Source: Mesorhizobium sp. NZP2298 (GTDB lineage Bacteria; Pseudomonadota; Alphaproteobacteria; Rhizobiales; Rhizobiaceae). From it: a stretch of 64,000 bases of DNA. A program made the translations under genes and the position numbers. The stretch spans positions 744,001 to 808,000 of the forward strand of contig NZ_CP033365.1 of NCBI RefSeq assembly GCF_013170825.1. Reading direction: 5' to 3'. Positions 1-8,167 of the stretch are shown piece by piece (position 1 is the stretch's first letter; each line of letters starts with the position of its first letter). The notes under the pieces were generated by a model. It did no database searches. It was not told the origin of the DNA and saw nothing but the letters and a program-made list of their open reading frames with translations.

Positions 1-1122
1 GACTGGGCCGAGCCGGAGACCGACCTGTCGGCCGACGAGCATGCCGCGCGCATCTTCCTGCCGGGCGGCCAGGCGCCGAAGGCCGGCGACATCCACCGCC
101 AGCCGGAACTCGCCGCCACCTTGCGGATAGTCGCAAAGCAGGGCCGCGCAGGGTTTTACGAAGGTGCTGTCGCCGACGACATGGTGCGCCGGCTCAATGA
201 ACTCGGCGGGCTGCATTCGCACGATGATTTCGCAGCGACCAAGGGCGACTATGTGGCGCCGGTCAGCACCTCTTATGGCGGCCATGACATCCACCAGATG
301 CCGCCGAACAACCAGGGGCTGACGGCGCTGTTGATGCTGAACGTGCTGTCGGGCTTCAAACTCGGCGGGCTCGACCCCAACGGCGCCGAGCGCCTGCATC
401 TCGAAATCGAGGCCGGACGCCTCGCCTACCAGGACCGCGACCGATACCTCGGCGACCAGGACCATGTCTCGGTGCCGGTGAGAGAGCTTCTGTCCAGCGC
501 CTATGCCGACCGGCTGCGCGCCGAGATTCATCGCGACCGCGCCATGACGCATCTGCCGCGCCTGGACCTGCCCGGCAGCGACACGGTCTACATCTCGATC
601 GTCGACCGCGACCGCAACGCGGTCTCTTTCATCAACTCGACCTATTATTCGTTCGGCAGCGGTGTCGTCGGTCCGAAGACCGGCGTCGTGCTGCAGAACC
701 GCGGCTCGAGCTTCCGCCTCGACCCGGCGCACCCGAACGCGATCGCGCCCGGCAAGCGGCCTATGCACACCATCATGCCCGGCATGGCGACGAAGAACGG
801 CCGCGCGGTGATGCCGTTCGGCGTCATGGGCGGCGGCTACCAGCCTTTCGGCCATGTCCACCTTTTGACCAACATGATCGACTTCGGCATGGACCCGCAG
901 CAGGCGCTGGACGCGCCGCGCGTGTTCTACAATGACGGCGTTGTGGAGGCCGAGCGCAGCGTTCCCGCCGAGGCGCTCGAAGGCCTGCGCAAGCGCGCCC
1001 ATCGCGTCGCCGAACCGCAGCATCCGCTCGGCGGCGGGCAGGCGGTGCTGATCGACTGGGAGAAAGGCACGCTCACCGGTGCCTCCGATCCGCGCAAGGA
1101 CGGGATGGCGCTGGGGTATTGA
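1..1122 (+). CDS. ggt: gamma-glutamyltransferase, 5'-truncated by window edge
   Basis: Ntn-hydrolase that hydrolyses or transfers the gamma-glutamyl group of glutathione and related amides, normally in the periplasm. The frame is open from base 1, so the signal peptide and most of the large subunit lie outside the window. The predicted self-cleavage/nucleophile threonine is the ACG codon at 583-585, in the motif DTVYISIVD, which aligns with TTHYSVVD-type motifs of the family. Downstream come the small-subunit hallmarks NSTYYSFGSGVV, PGKRPMHTIMP and MPFGVMGG. The stop is TGA at 1120-1122. A GGT-like acylase (cephalosporin or capsule acylase) has the same fold and cannot be excluded without the N-terminal half. 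It has no obvious operon partner inside the window. Confidence 0.9.
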   Translation, partial: DWAEPETDLSADEHAARIFLPGGQAPKAGDIHRQPELAATLRIVAKQGRAGFYEGAVADDMVRRLNELGGLHSHDDFAATKGDYVAPVSTSYGGHDIHQMPPNNQGLTALLMLNVLSGFKLGGLDPNGAERLHLEIEAGRLAYQDRDRYLGDQDHVSVPVRELLSSAYADRLRAEIHRDRAMTHLPRLDLPGSDTVYISIVDRDRNAVSFINSTYYSFGSGVVGPKTGVVLQNRGSSFRLDPAHPNAIAPGKRPMHTIMPGMATKNGRAVMPFGVMGGGYQPFGHVHLLTNMIDFGMDPQQALDAPRVFYNDGVVEAERSVPAEALEGLRKRAHRVAEPQHPLGGGQAVLIDWEKGTLTGASDPRKDGMALGY

Positions 1123-1188
1123 GGCGGTTGGAGGAATTTCCGGACGGTGGCATCGCCCCTTCATCCGCCCTTCGGGCGTTCGTCGTTC

Positions 1189-1212
1189 GAAAAGCCAAGC
1201 AATTGGCTTTTC
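1189..1212 (+). terminator. hairpin downstream of ggt, probable intrinsic terminator
   Basis: GAAAAGCCAA (1189-1198) and TTGGCTTTTC (1203-1212) form a perfect 10-bp stem with loop GCAA, 67 bases after the ggt stop. The stem ends in a T-run, as intrinsic terminators do. The bases around it (a hairpin CGCCC-TTC-GGGCG near 1167 and a GGAGAGAAGG stretch near 1250) resemble rhizobial intergenic repeats. Confidence 0.55.
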
Positions 1213-1312
1213 ATCTGCTGCGCGGTCCACTCCTCAACTCCCCACAAACGGAGAGAAGGAGGCGGTGCTTATCCCCAGGGCTTTCTAGAAGCAGTCGTTT
1301 GAAACATAGTCG

Positions 1313-2839
1313 GTGACCATGAGCACGAATTCAGAAAACCTTTCCCATCGTCTCGCCGCCGGCGCCGACGACGCTCCGGCAATCCTGGCACCCGAGAGAG
1401 CCACACTCACCCATGGCGGGCTGCGGAGCCTGATCCAGGCCACGGCCGAGCAGCTGCACAAGCTCGGCATCGGTCGCGGCGACCGGGTGGCGATCGTGCT
1501 GCCGAACGGGCCCGAGATGGCCACCGCCTTCGTGACGGTAGCGGCGGCCGCGTCGACGGCGCCGCTCAATCCGGCCTACCGGGCCGACGAGCTCGATTTC
1601 TACCTCACCGACATCGGCGCCAAGGCGATCCTTGTCGCGGAGAACGAGACCGGGCCGGCGGTGACGGTGGCCGAACGCCTCGGCATCGGCGTGTTGAGGC
1701 TCATCGTGCAGCCCGATGCACCTGCCGGCAGCTTCACCATCGAGGGCGCGGCGGTCGGTCCGCGAGCAGCGCCCGACATGGCAGGGGATGGCGACATCGC
1801 GCTTTTGCTGCACACGTCGGGTACGACATCGCGTCCAAAACTGGTGCCGCTCAGCCATGCCAACATCGCCGCCTCCGCTCGCCATATCGGCGCGACGCTC
1901 GGCCTGACCGCCGACGACCGCTGCCTCAACATCATGCCGCTGTTCCACATCCATGGCCTGATCGCGGCGGTGCTGTCGTCGCTGGCAGCCGGCGGCAGCA
2001 TCTACTGTACGCCGGGCTTCAACGCCTTGCGCTTCTTCCAATGGCTGAGCGAGGCACAACCGAGCTGGTACACGGCGGTACCGACCATGCATCAAGCCAT
2101 CCTGTCCCGGGCAGCCCGCAATCCAGAGGTGCTGGCGGCAGCGCGTCTGCGCTTCATCCGCTCGTCCTCGGCGTCGCTGCCGGCGCAAGTGATGGCCGAG
2201 CTCGAGGCGACCTTCGGCTGTCCGGTGATCGAATCCTACGGGATGACCGAGGCGGCGCACCAGATGGCTTCGAACCGGCTGCCGCCGGGCCTGCGCAAGC
2301 CGGGCAGCGTAGGGGCTTCCGCCGGCCCCGAGGTGTCGGTGATGGCGCCCGACGGGCGGCTGCTGACAGCCGGCGAGACCGGCGAGATCGTCATTCGCGG
2401 CCCCAATGTCACGGCGGGCTATGAGAAGAACCCGGACGCCAACGCCGCGGCCTTCGCGCATGGCTGGTTCCACACCGGCGACCAGGGCGTGCTCGACGAG
2501 GACGGTTATCTCAGGGTCACCGGCCGGCTCAAGGAGATCATCAACCGCGGCGGCGAAAAGATCTCGCCGCTCGAGGTCGACGACGTGCTGATGGACCATC
2601 CGGCGGTGGCGCAGGTGGTCACCTTCGCCATGCCGCATGACAAGCTCGGCGAAGAGGTGGCGGCGGCCGTGGTGCTGCGCGAAGGCATGAGCGCCACCGA
2701 AAGCGATATACGCGCTCACGCCGCGACGCGGCTCGCCGACTTCAAGGTGCCGCGCAAGGTGCTGATCCTGGACGAAATCCCCAAGGGCGCGACGGGCAAG
2801 CTGCAGCGCATCGGGCTTGCCGCCAAACTCGGACTTTGA
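1313..2839 (+). CDS. AMP-forming acyl-CoA ligase, oxalyl-CoA-synthetase-like
   Basis: ANL-superfamily ligase that activates a carboxylate through an acyl-adenylate to a CoA thioester. Seen: P-loop-like motif TSGTTSRPK (about residues 168-176), PLFHIHGL, YGMTE, the hinge motif GRLKEIINRGGEKISPLEV, and the catalytic lysine region PKGATGKLQ (about K496). HTSGTTSRPK, AVPTMHQ, SYGMTEAAHQMASN and INRGGEKISPLEVD match my memory of the plant AAE3 / yeast Pcs60 oxalate-CoA ligases closely, so oxalate is the likeliest substrate. I cannot run the search. Length 508 residues is normal. The first start is GTG at 1313; ATG at 1319 is equally possible, and neither has a clear ribosome-binding site. The next gene starts 2 bases after the stop, so the two are probably co-transcribed. 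Confidence 0.85.
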   Translation: MTMSTNSENLSHRLAAGADDAPAILAPERATLTHGGLRSLIQATAEQLHKLGIGRGDRVAIVLPNGPEMATAFVTVAAAASTAPLNPAYRADELDFYLTDIGAKAILVAENETGPAVTVAERLGIGVLRLIVQPDAPAGSFTIEGAAVGPRAAPDMAGDGDIALLLHTSGTTSRPKLVPLSHANIAASARHIGATLGLTADDRCLNIMPLFHIHGLIAAVLSSLAAGGSIYCTPGFNALRFFQWLSEAQPSWYTAVPTMHQAILSRAARNPEVLAAARLRFIRSSSASLPAQVMAELEATFGCPVIESYGMTEAAHQMASNRLPPGLRKPGSVGASAGPEVSVMAPDGRLLTAGETGEIVIRGPNVTAGYEKNPDANAAAFAHGWFHTGDQGVLDEDGYLRVTGRLKEIINRGGEKISPLEVDDVLMDHPAVAQVVTFAMPHDKLGEEVAAAVVLREGMSATESDIRAHAATRLADFKVPRKVLILDEIPKGATGKLQRIGLAAKLGL

Positions 2840-2841
2840 CG

Positions 2842-3822
2842 ATGAAGATCACCATTTTCGGCGCCGGCGCGATCGGCGGCTATCTCGCCGCCAAGCTGGC
2901 GATCGCCGGCCGCACGGATCTGTCGATCGTCGCGCGCGGCGCCCACCTCGAAGCGATCAGGGCAAATGGACTGCGCCTGATCGAGGACGGCCAGGAATCG
3001 GTCGCTCCCGTCCGGGCCGCCGCCAGCGCCGAGGACCTCGGCGTGCAGGACACTGTCGTGCTGGCGCTAAAGGCCCATTCGCTCAACCCCGCGCTGGACC
3101 AGATCGCGCCGCTGTTTGGAGACCACACATCGGTCGTCACCATGCAGAACGGCGTGCCGTGGTGGTATTTCCATGGCGTGGGCGGGCCGCTCGAAGGCAC
3201 CAGGCTGAACGCGGTCGATCCCGGCGGCGCGATCTGGCAGCGGATAGGGCCGGAGCGCGTCATCGGCTCGGTCGTCTATCCCGCCGTCGAGGTCGGCGCA
3301 CCCGGCCTTATCCGCCATGTCGAGGGCAAGCGCTTCTCGCTCGGGGAACCCTCGGGCGAGCGCAGCGAACGGGTCACGCGTCTGGCCGAGGAAATGGTCA
3401 AGGCCGGCCTGCAGGCGCCGGTGCGTGAGGATATCCGCAGCGAAATCTGGGTGAAGCTGTGGGGCAACCTGTCCTTCAACCCGATCTCGGCTCTGACCGG
3501 CTCCACGCTGGCGGGAATCGTCGCCGACGAAGGCACCCGCACGCTGGCCCGCACCATGATGCTGGAGGCGCAAGCGATCGGCGAAAGCCTGGGCGTGCGT
3601 TTTCCGATCGGGGTCGACCGCCGCATCAAGGGCGCCGGCGATGTCGGCGAGCACAAGACCTCGATGCTGCAGGATTTGGAGCGCGGTCGCCCGATGGAGA
3701 TCGACGCGCTGGTAACAGCGGTACAGGAACTTGGCCGGCTAACGGACAAGCCGACGCCGGCAATTGACGCGGTGTCGGCGCTGGTGCGGCGGCTGGCGGT
3801 GGAGCGCGGGTGTTACGGGTGA
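2842..3822 (+). CDS. ketopantoate reductase family protein (PanE/ApbA-like)
   Basis: NADPH-dependent 2-oxoacid reductase fold, 326 residues. The N-terminus has the Rossmann motif GAGAIGG at residues 6-12. The family's catalytic lysine lies in EIWVKLWGNLSFNP, and a C-terminal helical domain follows. PanE reduces 2-dehydropantoate to pantoate, but many alphaproteobacteria carry several paralogues of unknown substrate. The ATG at 2842 lies 2 bases after the TGA of the acyl-CoA ligase gene, so the two are translationally coupled. Pairing with an oxalyl-CoA-type ligase suggests a role with a small 2-oxoacid rather than in pantothenate synthesis; this is inference. The TTG at 2836 is an alternative start but overlaps the upstream gene. 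Confidence 0.82.
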   Translation: MKITIFGAGAIGGYLAAKLAIAGRTDLSIVARGAHLEAIRANGLRLIEDGQESVAPVRAAASAEDLGVQDTVVLALKAHSLNPALDQIAPLFGDHTSVVTMQNGVPWWYFHGVGGPLEGTRLNAVDPGGAIWQRIGPERVIGSVVYPAVEVGAPGLIRHVEGKRFSLGEPSGERSERVTRLAEEMVKAGLQAPVREDIRSEIWVKLWGNLSFNPISALTGSTLAGIVADEGTRTLARTMMLEAQAIGESLGVRFPIGVDRRIKGAGDVGEHKTSMLQDLERGRPMEIDALVTAVQELGRLTDKPTPAIDAVSALVRRLAVERGCYG

Positions 3823-3906
3823 GGGGGAAGGCTGAGCCTTGACCTGCTCGTACCCTGCCCAACATATCGTCGGCCCGGCCTCCACGGCATCGCCGAGCAC
3901 CACTAC

Positions 3907-4488
3907 TTACCGGAACAGTCGCCGCAGACCATACTCTTTGAACCTCTCATATGGCGCAAAGCTGTCCTCTGCCTTCATACGGACCAGGGCGCCTTCGTAG
4001 GCTTCGATCAGAAAAGCGGCGGCCGCGTCGGCGGCGACGCCGGGGGCTAGGGCACCAGCGGCATCCGCCTCCCGCAGGGCATCGCGCAGGTTGAACTCCC
4101 AGAGGGCGAAGCACTGCTGCAGTGTTTTGCGGAGCGCCGGGCTGCGGGTGGCCAGGGTCTGTGCCACGACGCCGTAGAGGCAGCCACCGAGCGGCTGCTC
4201 GCCGCGCAATTCTTGCTCCAGCGCGGCGAAGTAGGTCTCCAAGCGCTGCTGCGGGCTCTGCGTCGGATCGGTCAGCAGCACGGCCAGATTCTGACGGTAG
4301 TGCTCACCATAGGCTTCCAGTACGGCGCAGGCGAAGACCTCTTTGCTGGGAAAGAAGTGATAGAAGGAACCCTTGGGCACGCCGGCCTCGGCCAGAATCG
4401 GGCCGACTCCGACACCGTCGTAGCCATTCGTCAGCAAGGCCTTCAACCCCACCCTGATCAGCTCTTTACGTGTCGCACTTTCTGCCAT
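3907..4488 (-). CDS. TetR/AcrR family transcriptional regulator
   Basis: 193-residue TetR repressor. The N-terminal helix-turn-helix is in residues about 8-50, including the recognition-helix segment GVPKGSFYHFFPSKE typical of the AcuR/NemR/LmrA-like branch. The C-terminal part is a ligand-binding helical domain. I chose ATG at 4488 (MAESATRKELIR); a longer open frame reaches 4611 but would run through the operator and lacks family similarity. It is divergent from the EamA exporter gene, with a perfect-arm inverted repeat 12 bases upstream of its start, so autoregulation and control of the exporter are likely. This gene and its partner use CTA/TTA leucine codons more than the surrounding genes, which suggests acquisition by transfer. 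Confidence 0.88.
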   Translation of the reverse strand: MAESATRKELIRVGLKALLTNGYDGVGVGPILAEAGVPKGSFYHFFPSKEVFACAVLEAYGEHYRQNLAVLLTDPTQSPQQRLETYFAALEQELRGEQPLGGCLYGVVAQTLATRSPALRKTLQQCFALWEFNLRDALREADAAGALAPGVAADAAAAFLIEAYEGALVRMKAEDSFAPYERFKEYGLRRLFR

Positions 4489-4499
4489 AGAGCTACAAG

Positions 4500-4514
4500 T
4501 AGACCGGTCGTCTA
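4500..4514. promoter_or_regulatory. TetR-type operator between tetR and eamA
   Basis: TAGACCGGTCGTCTA has perfect 5-base arms TAGAC (4500-4504) and GTCTA (4510-4514) around CGGTC. The shape resembles NemR-like TetR operators (TAGACC...GGTCTA type, from memory). It lies 12 bases upstream of the tetR start and about 115 bases upstream of the exporter start, which fits a shared repressor site. Confidence 0.65.
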
Positions 4515-4629
4515 GTACAGTCAAGACCCAGCGCGACCGGCTGGAGAGCGGCATGGTCAGCAGCGTGCAAGAAGGCCTGATCGACACAGGCGTGGTTTCT
4601 AAAAGGCACAAGGAGCAACGGCTGTACGG

Positions 4630-5484
4630 GTGCTGCTGGTCATGGCGTCGACCCTGATGTGGAGCAGCGCCGGCTTTTTCGTCCGCACGCTTGACCTGGA
4701 TCTCTGGACCATGACGGCCTGGCGCTCGCTTTTCGCCTGCCTCTTACTGCTGCCACTGGCTTTCATGCTGCGCGGGCGGGCGCTCTTCCGGCTGTGGCAG
4801 AGTGTCGGGCTGGGCGGACTGGTAGCGATACCCATAATGGCGATAGCCATGTTCAGCTACGTCGCGGCGTTGAAGTTGACCAGCGTGGCCAATGTCATGG
4901 TCGTCTATGCAACTGTGCCCTTCCTGGCCGCCGCCCTGGCCTTCCTACTGCTACGTGAACGGCCCGGCCTGCGCGCGCTCTGCGCCGCCAGTGTGGCCTT
5001 TATCGGGGTGATGATCATGGCCGGCTCGGTCACCGCAACGGCGGACCTTGCGGGCAACGGCTTCGCGCTGTTGATGACAATAGGCTTCGCCGCCTCCGTC
5101 GTCGTCGCCCGACGCTGGACCAGCTACGACGCAGTGCTGGTGACGGGGCTAGCGAGTGGCCTGTGTGCGCTGGCCTGCTTCGCCGTAGTCCTTGCCACGC
5201 TGCCAGCCCTGCCGGTGCCGACCGTGCGGCAATTCGGCATCCTCTTCCTCTTTAGCCTAGCCACGCAGAGCCTCAGCTACCTCTTCTTCCTACTGGGTAG
5301 CCGCCATGTGCCCTCATCGGAGGCGGGACTGATTGCCTTGCTCGACGTGGTGCTGGGCCCTCTTTGGGTGTGGCTTGTCTTTGCAGAGACGCCAGGGATT
5401 CCAGCCCTGATCGGCGGTGCGCTAGTGCTGCTGGCCGTGGTGGGCTACCTCACACTGCCGCGCTTTGGGACCGCTTCATCCTGA
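4630..5484 (+). CDS. EamA/DMT-family exporter
   Basis: About ten hydrophobic helices in 284 residues, two EamA repeats (roughly residues 5-125 and 140-280), as in drug/metabolite transporters of the RhaT/YdcZ/RarD superfamily. Motif WSSAGFFVR at the N-terminus is typical of the family. The frame opens only after a TAA at 4600-4602, so GTG at 4630 is the earliest normal start. The nearest AAGGAG (4610-4615) is 14 bases away, longer than usual. The substrate is unknown; exporters under TetR control often remove a toxic metabolite or drug. Its CTA and TTA codons contrast with neighbouring genes. It converges on livM, with an inverted repeat between the stops. Confidence 0.85.
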   Translation: MLLVMASTLMWSSAGFFVRTLDLDLWTMTAWRSLFACLLLLPLAFMLRGRALFRLWQSVGLGGLVAIPIMAIAMFSYVAALKLTSVANVMVVYATVPFLAAALAFLLLRERPGLRALCAASVAFIGVMIMAGSVTATADLAGNGFALLMTIGFAASVVVARRWTSYDAVLVTGLASGLCALACFAVVLATLPALPVPTVRQFGILFLFSLATQSLSYLFFLLGSRHVPSSEAGLIALLDVVLGPLWVWLVFAETPGIPALIGGALVLLAVVGYLTLPRFGTASS

Positions 5485-5532
5485 AATTCCAAAGATCATA
5501 AGAATCTGGTGACGGGGATTACCCGACAGGCG

Positions 5533-5569
5533 GATCCGCTCATCGCGTCGAATCAATCCGGAGCGGATC
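5533..5569. terminator. inverted repeat between convergent eamA and livM
   Basis: GATCCGCTC (5533-5541) and GAGCGGATC (5561-5569) form a perfect 9-bp stem. The right arm overlaps the livM stop codon. It could end transcription from both sides, though no strong T-run is seen. Confidence 0.4.
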
Positions 5570-6560
5570 AGCCTCCGCCCACCCGCCCGAGCACCCGCGC
5601 GTAAAGCTCGCCGACGATGCCGCGGCGGAAGACCAGCACGCACACCATGAAGATGAGCCCGGTGGCGATGGTCACCGGGAAACCGGAGGTGGCGAGCGTG
5701 TTTTCCAGCCCGACGACGAGGCTGGCGCCGACGATCGGCCCGACCATCGTGCCGATGCCGCCGAGCAGCGTCATCAGGATCACCTCCCCCGACATCTGCC
5801 AGGTGACGTCGGTGAGCGTGGCGAACTGGAAGACGATCGCCTTGAGGGAGCCTGCCAGCCCGGCCAGCGCCGCCGACATGACGAAGGCGCCGAGCTTGTA
5901 GTTGGCGACGGAATAGCCCAGCGAAATGGCGCGGTTCTCGTTTTCGCGGATCGAGCGCAGGATCATGCCGAAGGGCGAATTGACGATGCGCCAGATGGCG
6001 AAGACGCCGACCAGGAACACGCCAAGCACGAAATAATACATGTTCAGCGAGACGTTCAGGTCGAGGACGCCAAGCAGCATGCCGCGCGGCACGCCCTGAA
6101 TGCCGTCCTCGCCCTCGGTGAAGGGCGCCTGGACGCAGAAGAAGAAAAACATTTGCGACAGCGCCAGCGTGATCATGGCGAAATAGATGCCCTGCCGGCG
6201 AATGGCGAAGAAGCCCATGACAAGGCCGAGCAGGGCGGCCCCCGCCATGCCGAGCAGGATGCCGGCTTCCGGCGGCCAGCCCCAGACCTTGACGGCGTGC
6301 GCGGTGAAGTAGGCGGCGCCGCCAAAGAAGGTGGCGTGGCCGAACGACAGCAGGCCGGTATAGCCGAGCAGGAGATTGAACGCGCAGGCGAACAGCGCGA
6401 AACACAACATCTTCATCAGGAAGATCGGATAGACCAGGAAGGGCGCCACCAGCAGCGCCAATATGCCGAGCCCGACCAGCGTCCATTCGAGCCATGCCGG
6501 GGTTCTGGCTGATGTCTCGCGAAGCGTCAGCTCGGCCATGTCGGGTGTCCCTTGCGCCAT
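5568..6560 (-). CDS. livM: branched-chain amino acid-type ABC permease LivM
   Basis: Inner-membrane permease of a HAAT-family importer, 330 residues with about 8-10 hydrophobic segments. The BPD_transp_2 signature is visible: NLLLGYTGLLSFGHATFFGG near residue 65, and the EAA-like cytoplasmic loop around ILRSIRENENRAISLG. ATG at 6560 lies 1 base after the livH stop (6562); an in-frame ATG at 6539 (MAELTL) is an alternative. Last gene of the minus-strand operon SBP-livG-livF-livH-livM. The substrate may be an amino acid, amide or aromatic acid; LivM sequence alone does not tell. Confidence 0.92.
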   Translation of the reverse strand: MAQGTPDMAELTLRETSARTPAWLEWTLVGLGILALLVAPFLVYPIFLMKMLCFALFACAFNLLLGYTGLLSFGHATFFGGAAYFTAHAVKVWGWPPEAGILLGMAGAALLGLVMGFFAIRRQGIYFAMITLALSQMFFFFCVQAPFTEGEDGIQGVPRGMLLGVLDLNVSLNMYYFVLGVFLVGVFAIWRIVNSPFGMILRSIRENENRAISLGYSVANYKLGAFVMSAALAGLAGSLKAIVFQFATLTDVTWQMSGEVILMTLLGGIGTMVGPIVGASLVVGLENTLATSGFPVTIATGLIFMVCVLVFRRGIVGELYARVLGRVGGG

Positions 6561-6561
6561 G

Positions 6562-7449
6562 TCAGGCGTCCCTTCCGAACAGGCCGGCCGGCCGGACCAG
6601 AAGCACGATCGCCATGATGACGAAGACCACGAGGTTGGAGGCCTCGGGGTAGAAGACCTTGGTCAGGCCCTCGGCGAGGCCAAGCATGTAGCCAGTGACG
6701 ATCGCGCCGAGGATCGATCCCATGCCGCCGACCACGACGACCGCGAAGACGACGATGATGAGATCCGATCCCATCAGCGGGCTCACCTGATAGACGGGTG
6801 CCGCCAGAATTCCGGCCAGCCCGGCAAGGGCGGAGCCGAGGCCGTAGGTCAGCGTCAGCAGCAACGGCACATTGACGCCGAAGGCCTGGACGAGACGGGG
6901 ATTCTCGGTTGCCGCGCGCAGATAGGAACCGAGCCTGGTCTTCTCGATCAATGCCCAGGTTCCGAAACAGACGATCAGCGAGGCGACCACGACCCAGCCG
7001 CGATAATTGGGCAGGAACATGAAGCCGAGATTGGTGCCGCCCGAAAGCAGCGGCGGCACGGCGTAGGGATTTCCCGACACACCGTAAGAGTAGCGGAATA
7101 TGCCTTCGAGCACGAGCGCGAGGCCGAAGGTGAAGAGCAGGCCGTAGAGTGGATCGGTGTCGTAAAGCCGTGACAGCGCCAGGCGCTCGACCACGATGCC
7201 GAAGAGGCCGACGATCAGCGGCGCAAGGATCAGAGCCGGCCAATAGCCGATGCCGAGATAGGTGAGCAGGAGATAACCTGTGAAGGCGCCGAGCATATAC
7301 TGGGCGCCATGGGCGAAATTGATGACACGCAGCAGGCCGAAGATGACGGCCAGGCCCAGGCTCAGCATGGCGTAGAAAGAGCCGTTGATCAGGCCGACCA
7401 GCAACTGGCCGAGGAAGGCCTGGACGGGGATGCCGAAGATCATCGTCAT
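6562..7449 (-). CDS. livH: branched-chain amino acid-type ABC permease LivH
   Basis: Second permease subunit, about 295 residues, with the conserved N-terminal pattern LINGSFYAMLSLGLAVIFG and VINFAHGAQYMLGAF. The EAA-like motif is near the ATENPRLVQAFG loop. I prefer ATG at 7449 (MTMIFGIP). A GTG at 7464 would overlap the livF stop (7457-7459) by 8 bases and is also plausible, since other junctions in this operon overlap. It pairs with LivM to form the membrane channel. Confidence 0.92.
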   Translation of the reverse strand: MTMIFGIPVQAFLGQLLVGLINGSFYAMLSLGLAVIFGLLRVINFAHGAQYMLGAFTGYLLLTYLGIGYWPALILAPLIVGLFGIVVERLALSRLYDTDPLYGLLFTFGLALVLEGIFRYSYGVSGNPYAVPPLLSGGTNLGFMFLPNYRGWVVVASLIVCFGTWALIEKTRLGSYLRAATENPRLVQAFGVNVPLLLTLTYGLGSALAGLAGILAAPVYQVSPLMGSDLIIVVFAVVVVGGMGSILGAIVTGYMLGLAEGLTKVFYPEASNLVVFVIMAIVLLVRPAGLFGRDA

Positions 7450-7456
7450 GGCGTCA

Positions 7457-8167
7457 TCATACACCCAGAATTTCGTGGAGCTGCGTCATGCGGTCCGCCA
7501 GTTCGCCGGTCGGAAATCCGGCGACGACCTTGCCGTGCTCCATCAGATAGAAACGGTCGGCGACACGGCTGGCGAAGCGGAAATTCTGCTCGACCAGCAG
7601 GATCGTCATACCGCGCTTCTTCAACGTCACCAGCAACTCGCCGATGCGTTGCACGATGACGGGAGCGAGGCCCTCGGTCGGCTCGTCGAGAAGCAGCATC
7701 TTCACACCGGTCCTGAGCATGCGCGCGATCGCCAGCATCTGCTGTTCGCCGCCCGACAGCCTTGTGCCAGGGCTGTTGCGCCGCTCCTTCAGATTGGGGA
7801 AGAGATCGAATATTTCCGCGACGCTCATGCCGCCTTCGGCGACGACCGGCGGCAGGACCAGGTTCTCTTCGACGGTCAGCGTCGCGAAGATGCCGCGCTC
7901 CTCAGGCACGAAGCCGATGCCTTGGTGCGCGGTGCGGTGCAGCGGCAGACGCATCAGGTCCGTGCCGTCGAAAACGACCTCGCCCGTTCGCTTGCGGATC
8001 AGCCCCATGATGGCCCGCAGCGTCGTCGTCTTGCCGACGCCGTTGCGGCCGAGCAGCGTGACCGTTTCGCCGCGAAGTACTTCCAGGTCGACGCCGTGCA
8101 GCGCATGGCCCTCGCCATACCAGGCGTTGAGACCGCGGACCACCAGCAGGGGCGCGGCATCAGTCAT
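7457..8167 (-). CDS. livF: ABC transporter ATP-binding protein LivF
   Basis: 236-residue ATPase: Walker A GRNGVGKTT, signature LSGGEQQML, Walker B MLLLDEPTEGLAP, switch histidine region replaced by the usual LivF LVEQN motif. The ATG at 8167 overlaps the livG stop by 8 bases; the frame stays open upstream to 8287 only as a shadow of livG. It energises LivHM together with LivG. Confidence 0.93.
   Translation of the reverse strand: MTDAAPLLVVRGLNAWYGEGHALHGVDLEVLRGETVTLLGRNGVGKTTTLRAIMGLIRKRTGEVVFDGTDLMRLPLHRTAHQGIGFVPEERGIFATLTVEENLVLPPVVAEGGMSVAEIFDLFPNLKERRNSPGTRLSGGEQQMLAIARMLRTGVKMLLLDEPTEGLAPVIVQRIGELLVTLKKRGMTILLVEQNFRFASRVADRFYLMEHGKVVAGFPTGELADRMTQLHEILGV

Noticed and set aside
1331..2719. 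462-codon minus-strand frame inside the acyl-CoA ligase gene
   Set aside because: No recognisable domain; the plus-strand frame has all ANL motifs.
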